64,000 nt of DNA from Rhizorhabdus histidinilytica (lineage in GTDB: Bacteria > Pseudomonadota > Alphaproteobacteria > Sphingomonadales > Sphingomonadaceae): NCBI RefSeq assembly GCF_900167915.1, contig NZ_FUYM01000006.1, positions 248,001-312,000 of the forward strand. Direction: 5' to 3'. Shown in pieces: positions 32,984 to 41,547 of this stretch. Each line of letters opens with the position of its first letter. Within the stretch, counting starts at the first letter, position 1. The position numbers and the translations under genes were made by a program. The notes beneath the pieces are model-generated. The model was not told where the DNA came from. It saw only the letters and a list, made by a program, of their open reading frames with translations, and searched no databases.

Positions 32984-33229
32984 TCAGAGGTCGACCCCGG
33001 CCGCGATCGCCTCCAGCTTGCGGATGCGTTCCTTGAGATCGGCCAGCTCGATGCGGGCGGCGGGCGAAGGGCCGCCGGCAGGTTCGGCCGCCGGTACGGG
33101 CCGGCGTTCGAGCTTCATCCGCTCGAGCTCCAGCCAGCCGCGCCAGCCGCTCAGGCCGGCCCAGGCGACGACGCACAGGCCGAACAGCCCGGCGCCGCTG
33201 ACTGTCATCCAGATAATGGGATCGCTCAT
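32984..33229 (-). CDS. Small single-pass protein, fifth in the Psp-linked series
   Basis: 81 residues. One membrane segment ('WMTVSGAGLFGLCVVAWAGL', about 7-26), a Pro/Ala spacer, and a C-terminal coiled coil 'IELADLKERIRKLEAIAAG' (about 59-78). The coil begins like those of the three genes upstream ('LKERVAVLERI', 'VKDRLATVERI'), but the final EIDxLR element is missing, so it is either truncated or diverged. 16 nt from the preceding member. Last gene of the Psp-like array; its stop is followed by the convergent DUF4386 gene. Confidence 0.75.
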   Translation of the reverse strand: MSDPIIWMTVSGAGLFGLCVVAWAGLSGWRGWLELERMKLERRPVPAAEPAGGPSPAARIELADLKERIRKLEAIAAGVDL

Positions 33230-33245
33230 CGTTCTCGTTCCCTAC

Positions 33246-33500
33246 TCAATCGCGGTGCCGCAGCGCTTCGATCTCGCGATCGAGCGACAGCCCGCGGTCA
33301 TTCTCGGTGGCGATCCGCTCGAGCACCGCGACCCGCTCCTTGAGCGCACGCAGTTCCTCGCGGAGCCGGTCGTTCTCGCCGGTGTCGGGGCGGACGAATT
33401 CCTCGCCCTTGCCGCGCCGGACGACGCCATATTTGGCCCGCATCACGCTCGCGATCGCGGTGATCGCGACGATCAGCACCACCATTTCGAACGGATTCAT
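33246..33500 (-). CDS. Small single-pass coiled-coil protein, Psp-linked
   Basis: 84 residues. Membrane segment 'EMVVLIVAITAIASVMRAKY' (about 5-24), then a basic patch, then the coil 'LREELRALKERVAVLERIAT' and C-terminal 'LSLDREIEALRHRD'. The coil ending LERIxT and the tail EIxALR recur in the two genes upstream. ATG at 33500. Expected to sit in the inner membrane with the coil in the cytoplasm, as PspB does. I do not know a named family. Confidence 0.8.
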   Translation of the reverse strand: MNPFEMVVLIVAITAIASVMRAKYGVVRRGKGEEFVRPDTGENDRLREELRALKERVAVLERIATENDRGLSLDREIEALRHRD

Positions 33501-33523
33501 GGTCTCTCTCCGAAATCGGACGT

Positions 33524-33781
33524 TCAGTTGAGCGGCTGATCGCGCAGTCGGTCGATCTCGTCGGCCAGCACGGTCGAGCGGTCGGTGAGGATGCGCTCGA
33601 GCACCGCGACCCGCTGTTCGAGCCGTTCGGTCTTGGCCGCATATTGCGCGGCCTTCTCGGCGGCTTCGGCGGAGATCGCCTGGATCTGCCGTTCCTTGAG
33701 GCGAAACCAGTCGGTCACGACCCAGGCGAGGATGCCGAGGATCGGGATGCTGAGCACGGTGAAGGCGAAGACGTTGATCAT
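33524..33781 (-). CDS. Small single-pass coiled-coil protein, Psp-linked
   Basis: 85 residues. Membrane segment 'FAFTVLSIPILGILAWVVTD' (about 5-24), basic 'RLKERQIQ' after it, long coil 'EAAEKAAQYAAKTERLEQRV' and the shared C-terminal block 'AVLERILTD' ... 'LADEIDRLRDQ'. PspB has the corresponding sequence 'GTLERILDS'. 17 nt to the neighbour on either side of the operon; likely co-transcribed and produced in a complex with the others (inference). Confidence 0.8.
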   Translation of the reverse strand: MINVFAFTVLSIPILGILAWVVTDWFRLKERQIQAISAEAAEKAAQYAAKTERLEQRVAVLERILTDRSTVLADEIDRLRDQPLN

Positions 33782-33798
33782 GGTGGTACCCTTCGCGA

Positions 33799-34113
33799 TC
33801 AGTTGGCCGGGCCGCGCAGCGCGTCGATCTCGCGATCGAGGCGATAGCTGCCGTCGGTGACGATCCGCTCGACGGTGGCGAGCCGGTCCTTGACCGCCGA
33901 CAGTTCGGCGCGGAGCTGGGCGTTCTCGGTCGAGAGCAGCCTGACCCGCTCGGTCGTCTCGTCACTGGTGCGCGGATAGACCGCCTTGCCCCAGCTGTTC
34001 TCCAGCGGATAGCCGTGGCGGATACGGAGCCAGGTGGTGAACACCCAGGCCCCCAGGCCGAGCACGCCGAGCAGCGCGGCGACGGGTGCGAAGGCTTCGA
34101 ATGGGAAAGTCAT
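33799..34113 (-). CDS. Small single-pass coiled-coil protein, Psp-linked
   Basis: 104 residues. Membrane segment 'VAALLGVLGLGAWVFTTWL' (about 11-29), then 'RIRHGYPLENSWGKAVYP', then a coil 'LLSTENAQLRAELSAVKDRL' and the shared end 'ATVERIVTDGSYRLDREIDAL'-type motif (LDREIDALR at the tail). The coil and tail match the next two genes best. Preceded by a 150-nt gap after pspC that contains a short hairpin and a direct repeat, so it may also have its own promoter. Confidence 0.8.
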   Translation of the reverse strand: MTFPFEAFAPVAALLGVLGLGAWVFTTWLRIRHGYPLENSWGKAVYPRTSDETTERVRLLSTENAQLRAELSAVKDRLATVERIVTDGSYRLDREIDALRGPAN

Positions 34114-34263
34114 CGTCGGAACCCCTAAACCCTGAGTCGATCCCTATTTACATCAATGTCTGTCTAATTTTTTTCGACGAACGGCATGGCGCGTCGACGA
34201 ACGGCGCTGGTCGTGTAATCCTGTTTCCTGGTGAGCCGGACCGGTGAAATATCCGGTCGCGAT
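34114..34263. promoter_or_regulatory. Gap between pspC and the small-protein array
   Basis: 150 nt. Contains GACCGG...CCGGTC stem (34239-34258), a direct repeat CGACGAACGGC at 34175-34185 and 34195-34205, and an AT-rich stretch (34140-34175) that could be a promoter for the next gene. It therefore may divide the array into a core Psp part and a separately controllable part. Confidence 0.4.
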
Positions 34264-34644
34264 TCAGCGCAGAGCGTCGATCTCGCGGGCGAGAGCCGAG
34301 TTGTGGCTGGTCACGTGCGCCTCGATGTCGGCGATGCGGCGGTCGATGTCGCGGAACCGGGCGCGGACGTCGCGGACCGAGGCACCGGGCCGGGCGCGGA
34401 CCGCCTGCCAGAATTTCTCGTCCTCGCGACTGGTGCCGTAGAACTCGCCCGGCTTGTCGTTGGCCAGCCAGTTCACCACCAGATAGGCGACCAGCGCCCA
34501 GGGAAAGGTGACGAAGGTCAGGATCACAACGCCGACCCGGATCAGGGTGACGTCGATGCCGGTGTAGTCGGCCAGTCCGGCGCAGACGCCCAGCCATTTG
34601 CGATTGCGCTTGTCGAGGTAGAATTTGGTGCGGCGAGCGGACAT
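34264..34644 (-). CDS. pspC: PspC-domain envelope stress protein
   Basis: 126 residues. PspC domain (about 5-60): 'FYLDKRNRKWLGVCAGLADY', 'VTLIRVGVVILTFVTFPWAL' (membrane segments) and 'VAYLVVNWL'. The C-terminal cytoplasmic coil ends 'LAREIDALR', the same tail as in the small proteins downstream. Inner-membrane partner of PspB in phage-shock signalling. Lies 36 nt downstream of pspB on the same strand. Confidence 0.9.
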   Translation of the reverse strand: MSARRTKFYLDKRNRKWLGVCAGLADYTGIDVTLIRVGVVILTFVTFPWALVAYLVVNWLANDKPGEFYGTSREDEKFWQAVRARPGASVRDVRARFRDIDRRIADIEAHVTSHNSALAREIDALR

Positions 34645-34680
34645 TTCGAACTTCCTTCCTGTTGCGGGGGCTGCCTGCGA

Positions 34681-34950
34681 TCAATTGTCGCGGCGCCACT
34701 CCTCCTCACGGGCGCGGTCGACGCTCTGGCGGGGGCGCCAGGCGGGATCCTGGCTGTCCAGGATCCGTTCCAGCGTGCCGAGCCGATCGTCGAGCCGGCG
34801 GGCCATCTCATGCATGTCGTCGAGCAGCTTCTCGTCCTCGACCGTCAGGCCGCCATTCTTCTTCCACTGGGTGACGTAGTGGAAGATCAGCCAGGGCAGG
34901 CCCAGGAAGAGGATGCCGACGACGACGATCGGAACGAGGATGTCTTCCAT
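34681..34950 (-). CDS. pspB: PspB-type phage shock protein
   Basis: 89 residues. N-terminal membrane segment 'DILVPIVVVGILFLGLPWLI' (2-21), 'FHYVTQWKKNGGLTVEDEKL' and a coiled coil 'MHEMARRLDDRLGTLERILD', the PspB signature. It helps relieve PspA's block on PspF under inner-membrane stress. 4 nt after pspA on the same strand; no overlap. Confidence 0.92.
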   Translation of the reverse strand: MEDILVPIVVVGILFLGLPWLIFHYVTQWKKNGGLTVEDEKLLDDMHEMARRLDDRLGTLERILDSQDPAWRPRQSVDRAREEEWRRDN

Positions 34951-34954
34951 GGGG

Positions 34955-35626
34955 TCAGGCTCCCTTGCCCGATGCCTTGGCCTTCAGCGCGGCCAGCTCG
35001 GCATCGACCTTGTCGGAGGAGCGCAGCTCGGCGATCTCCTCCTCGAGCGTCTTGGGCGCGCCGCCCATGCCCGCCGCTTCGGCGCGGCCCTCGGCATAGT
35101 CGACCCGGCGTTCGAGCAGCTCGAAGCGCGAGAAGGCCTCATCGATCTTCGGGCCGGCGTACATCTCGCGCATGCGGGCGCGGTTGTTCGCCGATTCGAG
35201 ACGGGTGACGATGCTGTTCTGGCGGGCGCGCGCCTCGCGCAGCTTGCCCTGCAGCTTGGCGATGTCGGCCTCGGACGCCTTGAGCGATTCGTCGAGCAGC
35301 GCGATCTCCTCGTTGAGCTGCTCGGCCAGGTCGGCCGCCTTCTGCTTCTCGACCAGCGCCGCCTTGGCGAGGTCCTCGCGGTCCTTCGACAGCGCCAGCT
35401 CCGCCTTCTCCAGCCAGTTGGCCTGGACGGTGTCGAGCTTGGCGATCTGGCGGCGCAGCTCCTTCTGGTCGGCGATCGTGCGCGCCGCCGAGGCGCGAAC
35501 CTCGACCAGCGTCTCCTCCATCTCGAGGATGATCATGCGGATCATCTTCGCCGGATCCTCCGCCTTGTCGAGAAGGTCGGTGACGTTGGCGGCGATGATG
35601 TCGCGGGTTCGGGAGAAAATCCCCAT
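34955..35626 (-). CDS. pspA: Phage shock protein A (PspA/IM30 family)
   Basis: 223 residues, normal size. '[19 protein letters not shown]' (amphipathic N-terminal helix that binds damaged membrane), then '[20 protein letters not shown]' and a long coiled coil (about 25-190), typical of PspA/IM30. Negatively regulates PspF and stabilises the inner membrane as oligomers. ATG 35626 with AAGGAG upstream. First of the core Psp genes, downstream of a 48-codon gene and a hairpin. Confidence 0.96.
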   Translation of the reverse strand: MGIFSRTRDIIAANVTDLLDKAEDPAKMIRMIILEMEETLVEVRASAARTIADQKELRRQIAKLDTVQANWLEKAELALSKDREDLAKAALVEKQKAADLAEQLNEEIALLDESLKASEADIAKLQGKLREARARQNSIVTRLESANNRARMREMYAGPKIDEAFSRFELLERRVDYAEGRAEAAGMGGAPKTLEEEIAELRSSDKVDAELAALKAKASGKGA

Positions 35627-35671
35627 CTCAAGGCTCCTTGGACTACGCTCTGTACTGCTGGTTCGAAGGGA

Positions 35672-35712
35672 GGCGTCCGGTGGGCATCCTATACCCGTCG
35701 AAGCCGGACGCC
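35672..35712 (-). promoter_or_regulatory. 9-bp stem-loop between the 48-codon gene and pspA
   Basis: GGCGTCCGG (35672-35680) pairs perfectly with CCGGACGCC (35704-35712), loop about 23 nt. It falls right after the stop of the small upstream gene (35718) and before the pspA ribosome-binding site. It may be a partial terminator or mRNA-processing signal letting the first gene be expressed more than pspA. Confidence 0.5.
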
Positions 35713-35717
35713 ACGGC

Positions 35718-35864
35718 TTAGTTGACGACCTGGACCACCGTGGCGGCGACCATGTCGGCGCGCGCCGGAGCGACGGCACCGGTCACGCAGATCACGGACA
35801 GGATCGCGGCACCGATCGTCGAGACGGTGATCCGCTGGAGGTCGATCTTGTCGAACTTGAACAT
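35718..35864 (-). CDS. 48-residue signal-peptide-like small protein, first gene behind the sigma-54 promoter
   Basis: 48 residues: basic start '[13 protein letters not shown]', hydrophobic core '[18 protein letters not shown]', then 'APARADM', a good signal-peptidase site after ARA. Cleavage would leave about 12 residues. It may instead stay anchored. ATG 35864, with AGGAATGAAG upstream, about 50 nt from the predicted start of the sigma-54 transcript. Sphingomonads have similar small proteins, but I know no function. As the first gene of the stress operon it may be an envelope-stress peptide (inference). Confidence 0.7.
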   Translation of the reverse strand: MFKFDKIDLQRITVSTIGAAILSVICVTGAVAPARADMVAATVVQVVN

Positions 35865-35921
35865 GGCTTCATTCCTGGTCTGGCGTTTCGATCCCGGCCT
35901 GCGCCGGTGTTGCGAATAGCT

Positions 35922-35938
35922 TTGCAGGGACCGTGCCA
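35922..35938 (-). promoter_or_regulatory. Sigma-54 (RpoN) promoter of the psp operon
   Basis: Read on the minus strand: TGGCACG, four bases, CTGCA, the consensus -24 (GG) and -12 (GC) spacing with 12 nt between the GG and GC pairs. It lies 58-74 nt upstream of the 48-codon gene and in the gap opposite pspF, exactly where a PspF-controlled promoter is expected. Confidence 0.8.
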
Positions 35939-35986
35939 ATTTCGGGAATCGCGGAAATCCGAGCGTTTTCGCACCGGCCACCCGGG

Positions 35987-36019
35987 TTGGCACGATTTCC
36001 TATTGCCAAGACTTGGCAA
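35987..36019. promoter_or_regulatory. PspF enhancer-like palindromes upstream of the sigma-54 promoter
   Basis: TTGGCA (35987-35992), and TTGCCAAG-A-CTTGGCAA (36003-36019, perfect 8-bp arms). All share TTGGCA/TGCCAA, located 50-95 nt upstream of the sigma-54 promoter and directly before the pspF ATG. Likely PspF upstream activating sites, also able to autoregulate pspF. Confidence 0.65.
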
Positions 36020-36038
36020 AAAATACCAACTGTCGGCC

Positions 36039-37084
<1,046 letters not shown>

Positions 37085-37088
<4 letters not shown>

Positions 37089-37843
37089 CCAGGATCGCGG
37101 CGACGGCGGAAAGGCTCTTCCGCAGCTTCGACCGCCTCTATGTCGTCAACCTGCCCGACCGCGCCGACCGGCGGCAGGCGATGGCGGGGGAGCTGGCGCG
37201 GCTCGGCACCGGCTTCGACGATCCGCGCGTGCGGCTGTTCGCAGCGGTCCGTCCGACCGACGCGGGGCCGTTCCGCAGCGTCGGCGCGCGCGGCGCCTTC
37301 CTCAGCCAGCTCGGCGTGCTGCGCGAGGCACGCGAACAAGGCCATCGCCGCATCCTGATGCTGGAGGATGATTGCGACTTCGTCCGGACGATAGGCCGGC
37401 GCCTGCCACCGCTGCTCGACCGGCTCGATGCGGAGGGCTTCGGCCTGTTCTACGGCGGCCATCTGCTGCCCGAGCCGCCCGGCGGCACCCACCCGGCGGA
37501 CGAGCCGCTGCTCCGCGCCGATCCCGCCCTGACGATCCGGCTCGCCCATTGCCTGGGCTTCGGACCGGCGGCGATCGACGGCCTGCCGGGCTTTCTCGAC
37601 GCGATGCTCGGCCGTCCGGCGGGGAGCTCCGATGGCGGGCCGATGGATGTCGACGGCGCCTATAACTGGTTCCGCCGTGCCAGGCCCGACCTCGCGACCT
37701 GGCTCGCGGTGCCGCCGGTCGCCCACCAGCGGCCGTCGCGGACCGACATATCCGCGCCCGGCACGCTCGACCGGCTGCCCGTCCCGCTCGTCCGCTTCGT
37801 GCGCGGCGCCCGCCGTCGGCTCAACGGCTGGATGCGGGGCTGA
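37085..37843 (+). CDS. Glycosyltransferase family 25 (LPS biosynthesis-type) protein
   Basis: 252 residues. '[20 protein letters not shown]' and '[13 protein letters not shown]' are the GT25 hallmarks (the DxD-like 'EDDCDF' metal site), with '[13 protein letters not shown]' in the C-terminal half. Probably adds a sugar to LPS or a surface glycan in the cytoplasm. The ATGA overlap with pspF makes it part of the pspF transcript, an uncommon link between stress control and surface glycosylation. Confidence 0.85.
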
Positions 37844-37870
37844 GGAGGTCCCATCAAGCGTTCATAAGGA

Positions 37871-37900
37871 AAGGGCCGGAGGATCGATCCCCCGGCCCTT
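37871..37900. terminator. Intrinsic terminator between GT25 gene and PuuD-like gene
   Basis: AAGGGCCGG (37871-37879) and CCGGCCCTT (37892-37900), 12-nt loop, followed on the plus side by CGTGTTT. It lies in the convergent gap, so it can serve both sides. Confidence 0.75.
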
Positions 37901-37921
37901 CGTGTTTCCGTCCAGCGACGA

Positions 37922-38488
37922 TCAGCCGAGATTGGCGTTGGTCATCGCATAGAGCATCGGGATCGACAGCAGCGTGTTGAGCCGCGAGAAGATCATCGCG
38001 GTCTTCGCCGCCTTGGCCTTGGTGTCGGCGTCGGCGTCGACGATGCCCAGCGCCTTCTTCTGCGCCGGCCAGATCACGAACCAGACGTTGAACGCCATGA
38101 TCAGCGCCAGCCACATGCCGATGCCGATCAGGCGATAGTCGGCTGACAGCATCAGCGCCTGGTGGACATAGCCGGTGACGTAGGCGACCGCGAGGCCGGT
38201 CAGCACCGTGAACGCCGCACCCCAGCGGAAGAAGAACAGCGCCTTGGGAGCGATATATTTGCTCACGCCCGGCTTCAGCTCGGCGGGGACCGCCGGCATG
38301 GTCGGGATCTGTACGAAGTTGAAATAGTAGAGCAGGCCGATCCAGGTGATGCCGAAGAAGACGTGCAACCAGCGCAACACATAGTTCACCAGCAACGACT
38401 GGTCCGGATGGACATAGGCGATCAGGGCGATCGCGGCGGCCAGGCCGACGATCAGCACGAGATGCAGATTGGCGAAGAATTTATCCAT
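37922..38488 (-). CDS. PuuD-like integral membrane protein (urate-oxidase N-terminal domain family)
   Basis: 188 residues with about four or five membrane segments: 'LVLIVGLAAAIALIAYVHP', 'LRWLHVFFGITWIGLLYYFN', 'WGAAFTVLTGLAVAYV', 'GIGMWLALIMAFNVWFVIWP'. Matches the N-terminal membrane part of PuuD urate hydroxylase (PF06181), but the cytochrome c domain that follows in true PuuD is absent. Whether it acts on urate is therefore doubtful. It may be a heme-binding or redox membrane protein. No purine-catabolism genes lie next to it. Confidence 0.8.
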   Translation of the reverse strand: MDKFFANLHLVLIVGLAAAIALIAYVHPDQSLLVNYVLRWLHVFFGITWIGLLYYFNFVQIPTMPAVPAELKPGVSKYIAPKALFFFRWGAAFTVLTGLAVAYVTGYVHQALMLSADYRLIGIGMWLALIMAFNVWFVIWPAQKKALGIVDADADTKAKAAKTAMIFSRLNTLLSIPMLYAMTNANLG

Positions 38489-38639
38489 GGCGTTCCCCTG
38501 CTTGTTGCGTCCGCCCCTTCACCCGGCGGATCGCTTCCAGGGACCAGTGTATGAATTCGCCGCGCCATTGTCACACATTATGATGCCGGGGGCGTAACGG
38601 CGGAAATCCGCCACAAAAGCGATTTTTTGCTGGACCTGA

Positions 38640-38663
38640 CCCCCTTGGGAATCGTTAAGGGGG
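38640..38663 (+). promoter_or_regulatory. 7-bp hairpin in the sodB leader
   Basis: CCCCCTT (38640-38646) and AAGGGGG (38657-38663), 10-nt loop, 27 nt before the sodB ATG. Possible site of post-transcriptional control, or a terminator from transcription entering the region; no regulator identified. Confidence 0.4.
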
Positions 38664-38690
38664 CACCCCTCATCACGTGGAGATTCCCCC

Positions 38691-39323
38691 ATGGCCTTTT
38701 CGCTTCCCCCGCTGCCGTTCGATCGTGCCGCGCTCGAACCGGTCCTGTCCGCCGAGAGCTTCGACTATCATCATGGCAAGCACCACAAGGCATATGTCGA
38801 CAAGGTCAATGGCTGGATCGAGGAGAAGGGCCTCGAAGGCAAGTCGCTGGTCGAGGTGATCCGCCTCGCCAAGGATCGCAACGACCGGGCCCTCGCCAAC
38901 CAGGCCGGCCAGATCTGGAACCACGACTTCTTCTGGCAGGGCCTCGCGCCCGAGGGCTCGACCCGGCCGTCCGACAAGCTCGCCAGGCTGATCGAGGCGA
39001 GCTTCGGCGGCCAGGACGGGCTGGTCGAGAAGATGGCCGAGGCGGCCGTCGGCCATTTCGGCAGCGGCTGGGCCTGGCTGGTGCTCGCCGGCGACGCGCT
39101 CAAGGTTACCTCGCTCCACGACGGCGACACCCCGCTCTCGCTCGAGAACGTCAAGCCGCTGCTGACGCTCGATGTGTGGGAGCACGCTTATTATATCGAC
39201 TATCGCAACGAGCGCCCGCGCTTCGCCAAGACCGTGCTCGGCAAGGTCGTGAACTGGGATTTCGTGTCGCAGAACATCGAGCAGGACTCGATCGCCAAGG
39301 CCGACCAGCTCGTCGACGCCTAA
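38691..39323 (+). CDS. sodB: Superoxide dismutase, Fe type
   Basis: 210 residues. Metal ligands: 'SFDYHHGKHHKAYVDKVN' (His), 'IWNHDFFW' (His), 'DVWEHAYYIDYRNERP' (Asp, His), with 'HFGSGWAWLVLAG' between. The 'AYYIDYRNERP' form and the lack of a signal peptide fit a cytoplasmic Fe-SOD; Mn use cannot be excluded by eye. Single gene with its own promoter region and a terminator-like hairpin behind. Confidence 0.97.
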   Translation: MAFSLPPLPFDRAALEPVLSAESFDYHHGKHHKAYVDKVNGWIEEKGLEGKSLVEVIRLAKDRNDRALANQAGQIWNHDFFWQGLAPEGSTRPSDKLARLIEASFGGQDGLVEKMAEAAVGHFGSGWAWLVLAGDALKVTSLHDGDTPLSLENVKPLLTLDVWEHAYYIDYRNERPRFAKTVLGKVVNWDFVSQNIEQDSIAKADQLVDA

Positions 39324-39334
39324 GCCGACGTGAA

Positions 39335-39357
39335 CCCTCTCCCCACCGGGGAGAGGG
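39335..39357 (+). terminator. Perfect 10-bp hairpin after sodB
   Basis: CCCTCTCCCC (39335-39344), loop ACC, GGGGAGAGGG (39348-39357), 11 nt after the sodB stop. No T-run follows directly. A second copy (39466-39487) lies at the far end of the gap, so the pair also forms a larger inverted repeat. Confidence 0.6.
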
Positions 39358-39465
39358 CAGGGTGAGGGGCGCGAGGGCATAGCCCGAGCGTCCCGCACTC
39401 TTCCCAAGGGCGAGGCCAAGGCTCTAGCGTGCCCTCTCCCTCCCATTGCTGCGCAATGGGCCCCT

Positions 39466-39490
39466 CCCTCTCCCCAAGGGGAGAGGGTTT
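39466..39490. terminator. CCCTCTCCCC-AA-GGGGAGAGGG hairpin with TTTT tail
   Basis: Perfect 10-bp arms (39466-39475, 39478-39487) followed by TTT(T), the strongest terminator candidate for sodB-side transcription. It lies one base after the stop of the convergent chemoreceptor-like gene. Between it and 39357 lies a spacer containing CCCATTG...CAATGGG, a third short hairpin. Confidence 0.65.
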
Positions 39491-39491
39491 T

Positions 39492-40799
39492 CTACGCCCC
39501 CTCTATCTCCTCCAGGAAACGGCCGAGCCGCTGTTGCAGCCGGTCCGCGCCGACGCTCAGCGACCGCGCGATGTCGAGCACCGCGCCCGATCCGGCGGCG
39601 GCGTCGCTCGCGGTCGCGCTGATCTCGGCGGCCTGCTCGCGGATATGGGCATTGGCGCCCGCCGCGTCGCGGACGTTGGCGCTGATCATCGCGCCGGCCG
39701 CATGGTTGCGCGCGACGGTATCGTCGATCGTCGAGGCGAGGCCATCGAGCGCGACGATCGCCGCCTCGATCCCGGCCTGGCCGGCGGCGACCTCGCCCAC
39801 CCCGCTGCGCACCCCCATGATCCGTCCGGCGACGTGCCGCGCCGCCTCGCGCGTCTGCTGGGCGAGCGCCTTGACCTCCGCTGCGACCACCGCGAAGCCG
39901 CGCCCGGCCTCGCCGGCATGCGCCGCCTCGATCGTCGCGTTGAGCGCAAGCAGGTTGATCCGCCGCGCGATCGTGTCGATCGTCTCGACCACCGCGCCGA
40001 TCTCGCGCGCCGCGTCCTGGAGCTGGCGCGCCTTGATCCCGCCCTCCTCGACCAGCCCGCCGACCCGAGCGGTCGAGGCGCGCGCCTGGCCGACCTCGCG
40101 GCCGAGCGCCTCCAGCTGTTCGACCAGGCTATGCCCCTGGTCGGCGATCGCGCCCACATTGTCGGCCGCCTGCGCCGCCGCCGCCATCACCGACAGGCCC
40201 TTGGCGCCCGCATCGCCGGCGCGGTCGTTCATGGTCCGGGCGGCATCTTCCAACTGCGCCGAGGCTCCCGCCATCTCGCGCGACAGCAACGCGGCCTCGC
40301 CACGCATAGCCTCCGACGCCTGGCGGATCCGGCGCAGCCGCGCCGCGCGTCCGGCCGCCAGCGCCGCTTCGCGATCGGCCGCCAGGCGCAGCAGGTTGCG
40401 TCCGCTCACCACCCCGCGGAACCGGCCTTCGGCGGTCAGGATCACCGCATCATGCCCTTCCCCGCCCGAGATCAGCGCGAAGAGATGGCCGAGTCCCAAG
40501 CCGATATCGGCGACCGGCACCTGGCTGACGAAACCGTCGAGCCGGCGGTAGAGGCTGTGGTTGCACAGCAGCGCATGGCCGAAGGGATTGAGTAGCAACC
40601 GGCGGACATCGCGTTCGAGCACCGCGCCGACCGGACGATCGCCCTCGGCGACGACGGGCAGAACCTCCATCTCGGGCTGGTCGCGGAAACGCGCGATCAC
40701 CTCGCGCAGATTCGCGGTCGCGGCGATCGTGTCGGTCGTCATCGCGGCCTCGATCGGATCGGGCCGGGCCGGTCGGGCAATCGCGTCTTGGCGGCTCAT
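39492..40799 (-). CDS. Soluble CBS-domain / methyl-accepting chemotaxis-type signalling protein
   Basis: 435 residues. The N-terminal 20-150 holds a pair of CBS-like units ('[19 protein letters not shown]', '[20 protein letters not shown]'), which usually bind adenosyl ligands. The C-terminal part is a chemoreceptor signalling domain with the hairpin tip '[20 protein letters not shown]' and '[20 protein letters not shown]'. No membrane segment, so it is cytoplasmic. Combines nucleotide sensing with a kinase-controlling coil. No cheA/cheW genes lie in this window. Confidence 0.85.
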   Translation of the reverse strand: MSRQDAIARPARPDPIEAAMTTDTIAATANLREVIARFRDQPEMEVLPVVAEGDRPVGAVLERDVRRLLLNPFGHALLCNHSLYRRLDGFVSQVPVADIGLGLGHLFALISGGEGHDAVILTAEGRFRGVVSGRNLLRLAADREAALAAGRAARLRRIRQASEAMRGEAALLSREMAGASAQLEDAARTMNDRAGDAGAKGLSVMAAAAQAADNVGAIADQGHSLVEQLEALGREVGQARASTARVGGLVEEGGIKARQLQDAAREIGAVVETIDTIARRINLLALNATIEAAHAGEAGRGFAVVAAEVKALAQQTREAARHVAGRIMGVRSGVGEVAAGQAGIEAAIVALDGLASTIDDTVARNHAAGAMISANVRDAAGANAHIREQAAEISATASDAAAGSGAVLDIARSLSVGADRLQQRLGRFLEEIEGA

Positions 40800-40920
40800 C
40801 GTCGGGCTCCTTGCCCGGCGACGCCTAGCCCCCGCCCGGTAAATAGCGGGTAAGCATAGTGTGACAGATTGATGAAAGTTCGATGAAAATCAACGATTTA
40901 CATCGAGCTTTGGTCGCCCC

Positions 40921-41547
40921 TCACCCCTGTGGGGGCAATGCCGCGTCTTCGGCCTTCTCGGTGGTCAGGCCGTGCTTCATCAGCATCGGCACATTGGCGA
41001 GCGCGAACAGGATCGTCGCCGGCATCGCTCCCCACAGCTTGTAGCCGAGCCAGAACTCCATGCTGGTCGTGCGCCACACCGCCTCGTTGGCGATCGCCAT
41101 CGCGACGAAGAACAGCGCCCAATTGCGGGTCAGCTTGGTCCAGCCGAGGTCGGACAGCCCGGGATAGGCCTGCCCCAGCACGAGCTTCAGCGTCGGCCGG
41201 TCGGTGAACAGGCCGAAGCCGAGGATCGCCGCGACCATCAGATAATAGACGGTCGGCTTCATCTTGATGAAGGTCGCGTCGTGCAGCCAGACGGTGAGCC
41301 CGCCGAACACCAGCACCATCGCGCCCGAGAAGAGCAGCATCGCCGACACCCGCCGGACGGTGATCCACGACCCGACGATCGCGGCGAGCGTCGCCGCCAT
41401 GAAGATGCCGGTCGACAGCACGATGTTCTTGGTCGCCCAATAGGCGACAAGATAGACGAGCAGCGGCCCGAGATCGATCGCCAGCTTCAGCCCGGCGGCG
41501 GGCTCGCGCTTCTCGGCGGGCGCTTTCACCGCGCGATCACCCGTCAC
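40921..41547 (-). CDS. yciB: Septation protein A / inner-membrane-spanning YciB family
   Basis: 208 residues. About five membrane segments: 'LGPLLVYLVAYWATKNIVL', 'GIFMAATLAAIVGSWITVRR', 'MLLFSGAMVLVFGGLTVWL', 'YYLMVAAILGFGLFTDRPTL'. The blocks 'GLSDLGWTKLTRNWALFFVA' and 'EFWLGYKLWG' are signatures of YciB/IspZ, linked to cell division and envelope integrity. Starts at GTG 41547, overlapping the ftsY stop (GTGA). Confidence 0.93.
   Translation of the reverse strand: MTGDRAVKAPAEKREPAAGLKLAIDLGPLLVYLVAYWATKNIVLSTGIFMAATLAAIVGSWITVRRVSAMLLFSGAMVLVFGGLTVWLHDATFIKMKPTVYYLMVAAILGFGLFTDRPTLKLVLGQAYPGLSDLGWTKLTRNWALFFVAMAIANEAVWRTTSMEFWLGYKLWGAMPATILFALANVPMLMKHGLTTEKAEDAALPPQG

Noticed and set aside
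35987-36008. Plus-strand sigma-54 promoter TGGCACG...TTGC for pspF
   Set aside because: The spacing between the GG and GC pairs is 16 nt, four more than the required 12, so it is better read as part of the TTGGCA palindrome array.
37922-38488. True PuuD urate hydroxylase
   Set aside because: The C-terminal cytochrome c part needed in PuuD is absent and no purine catabolic gene is adjacent, so only the membrane-domain family name is used.
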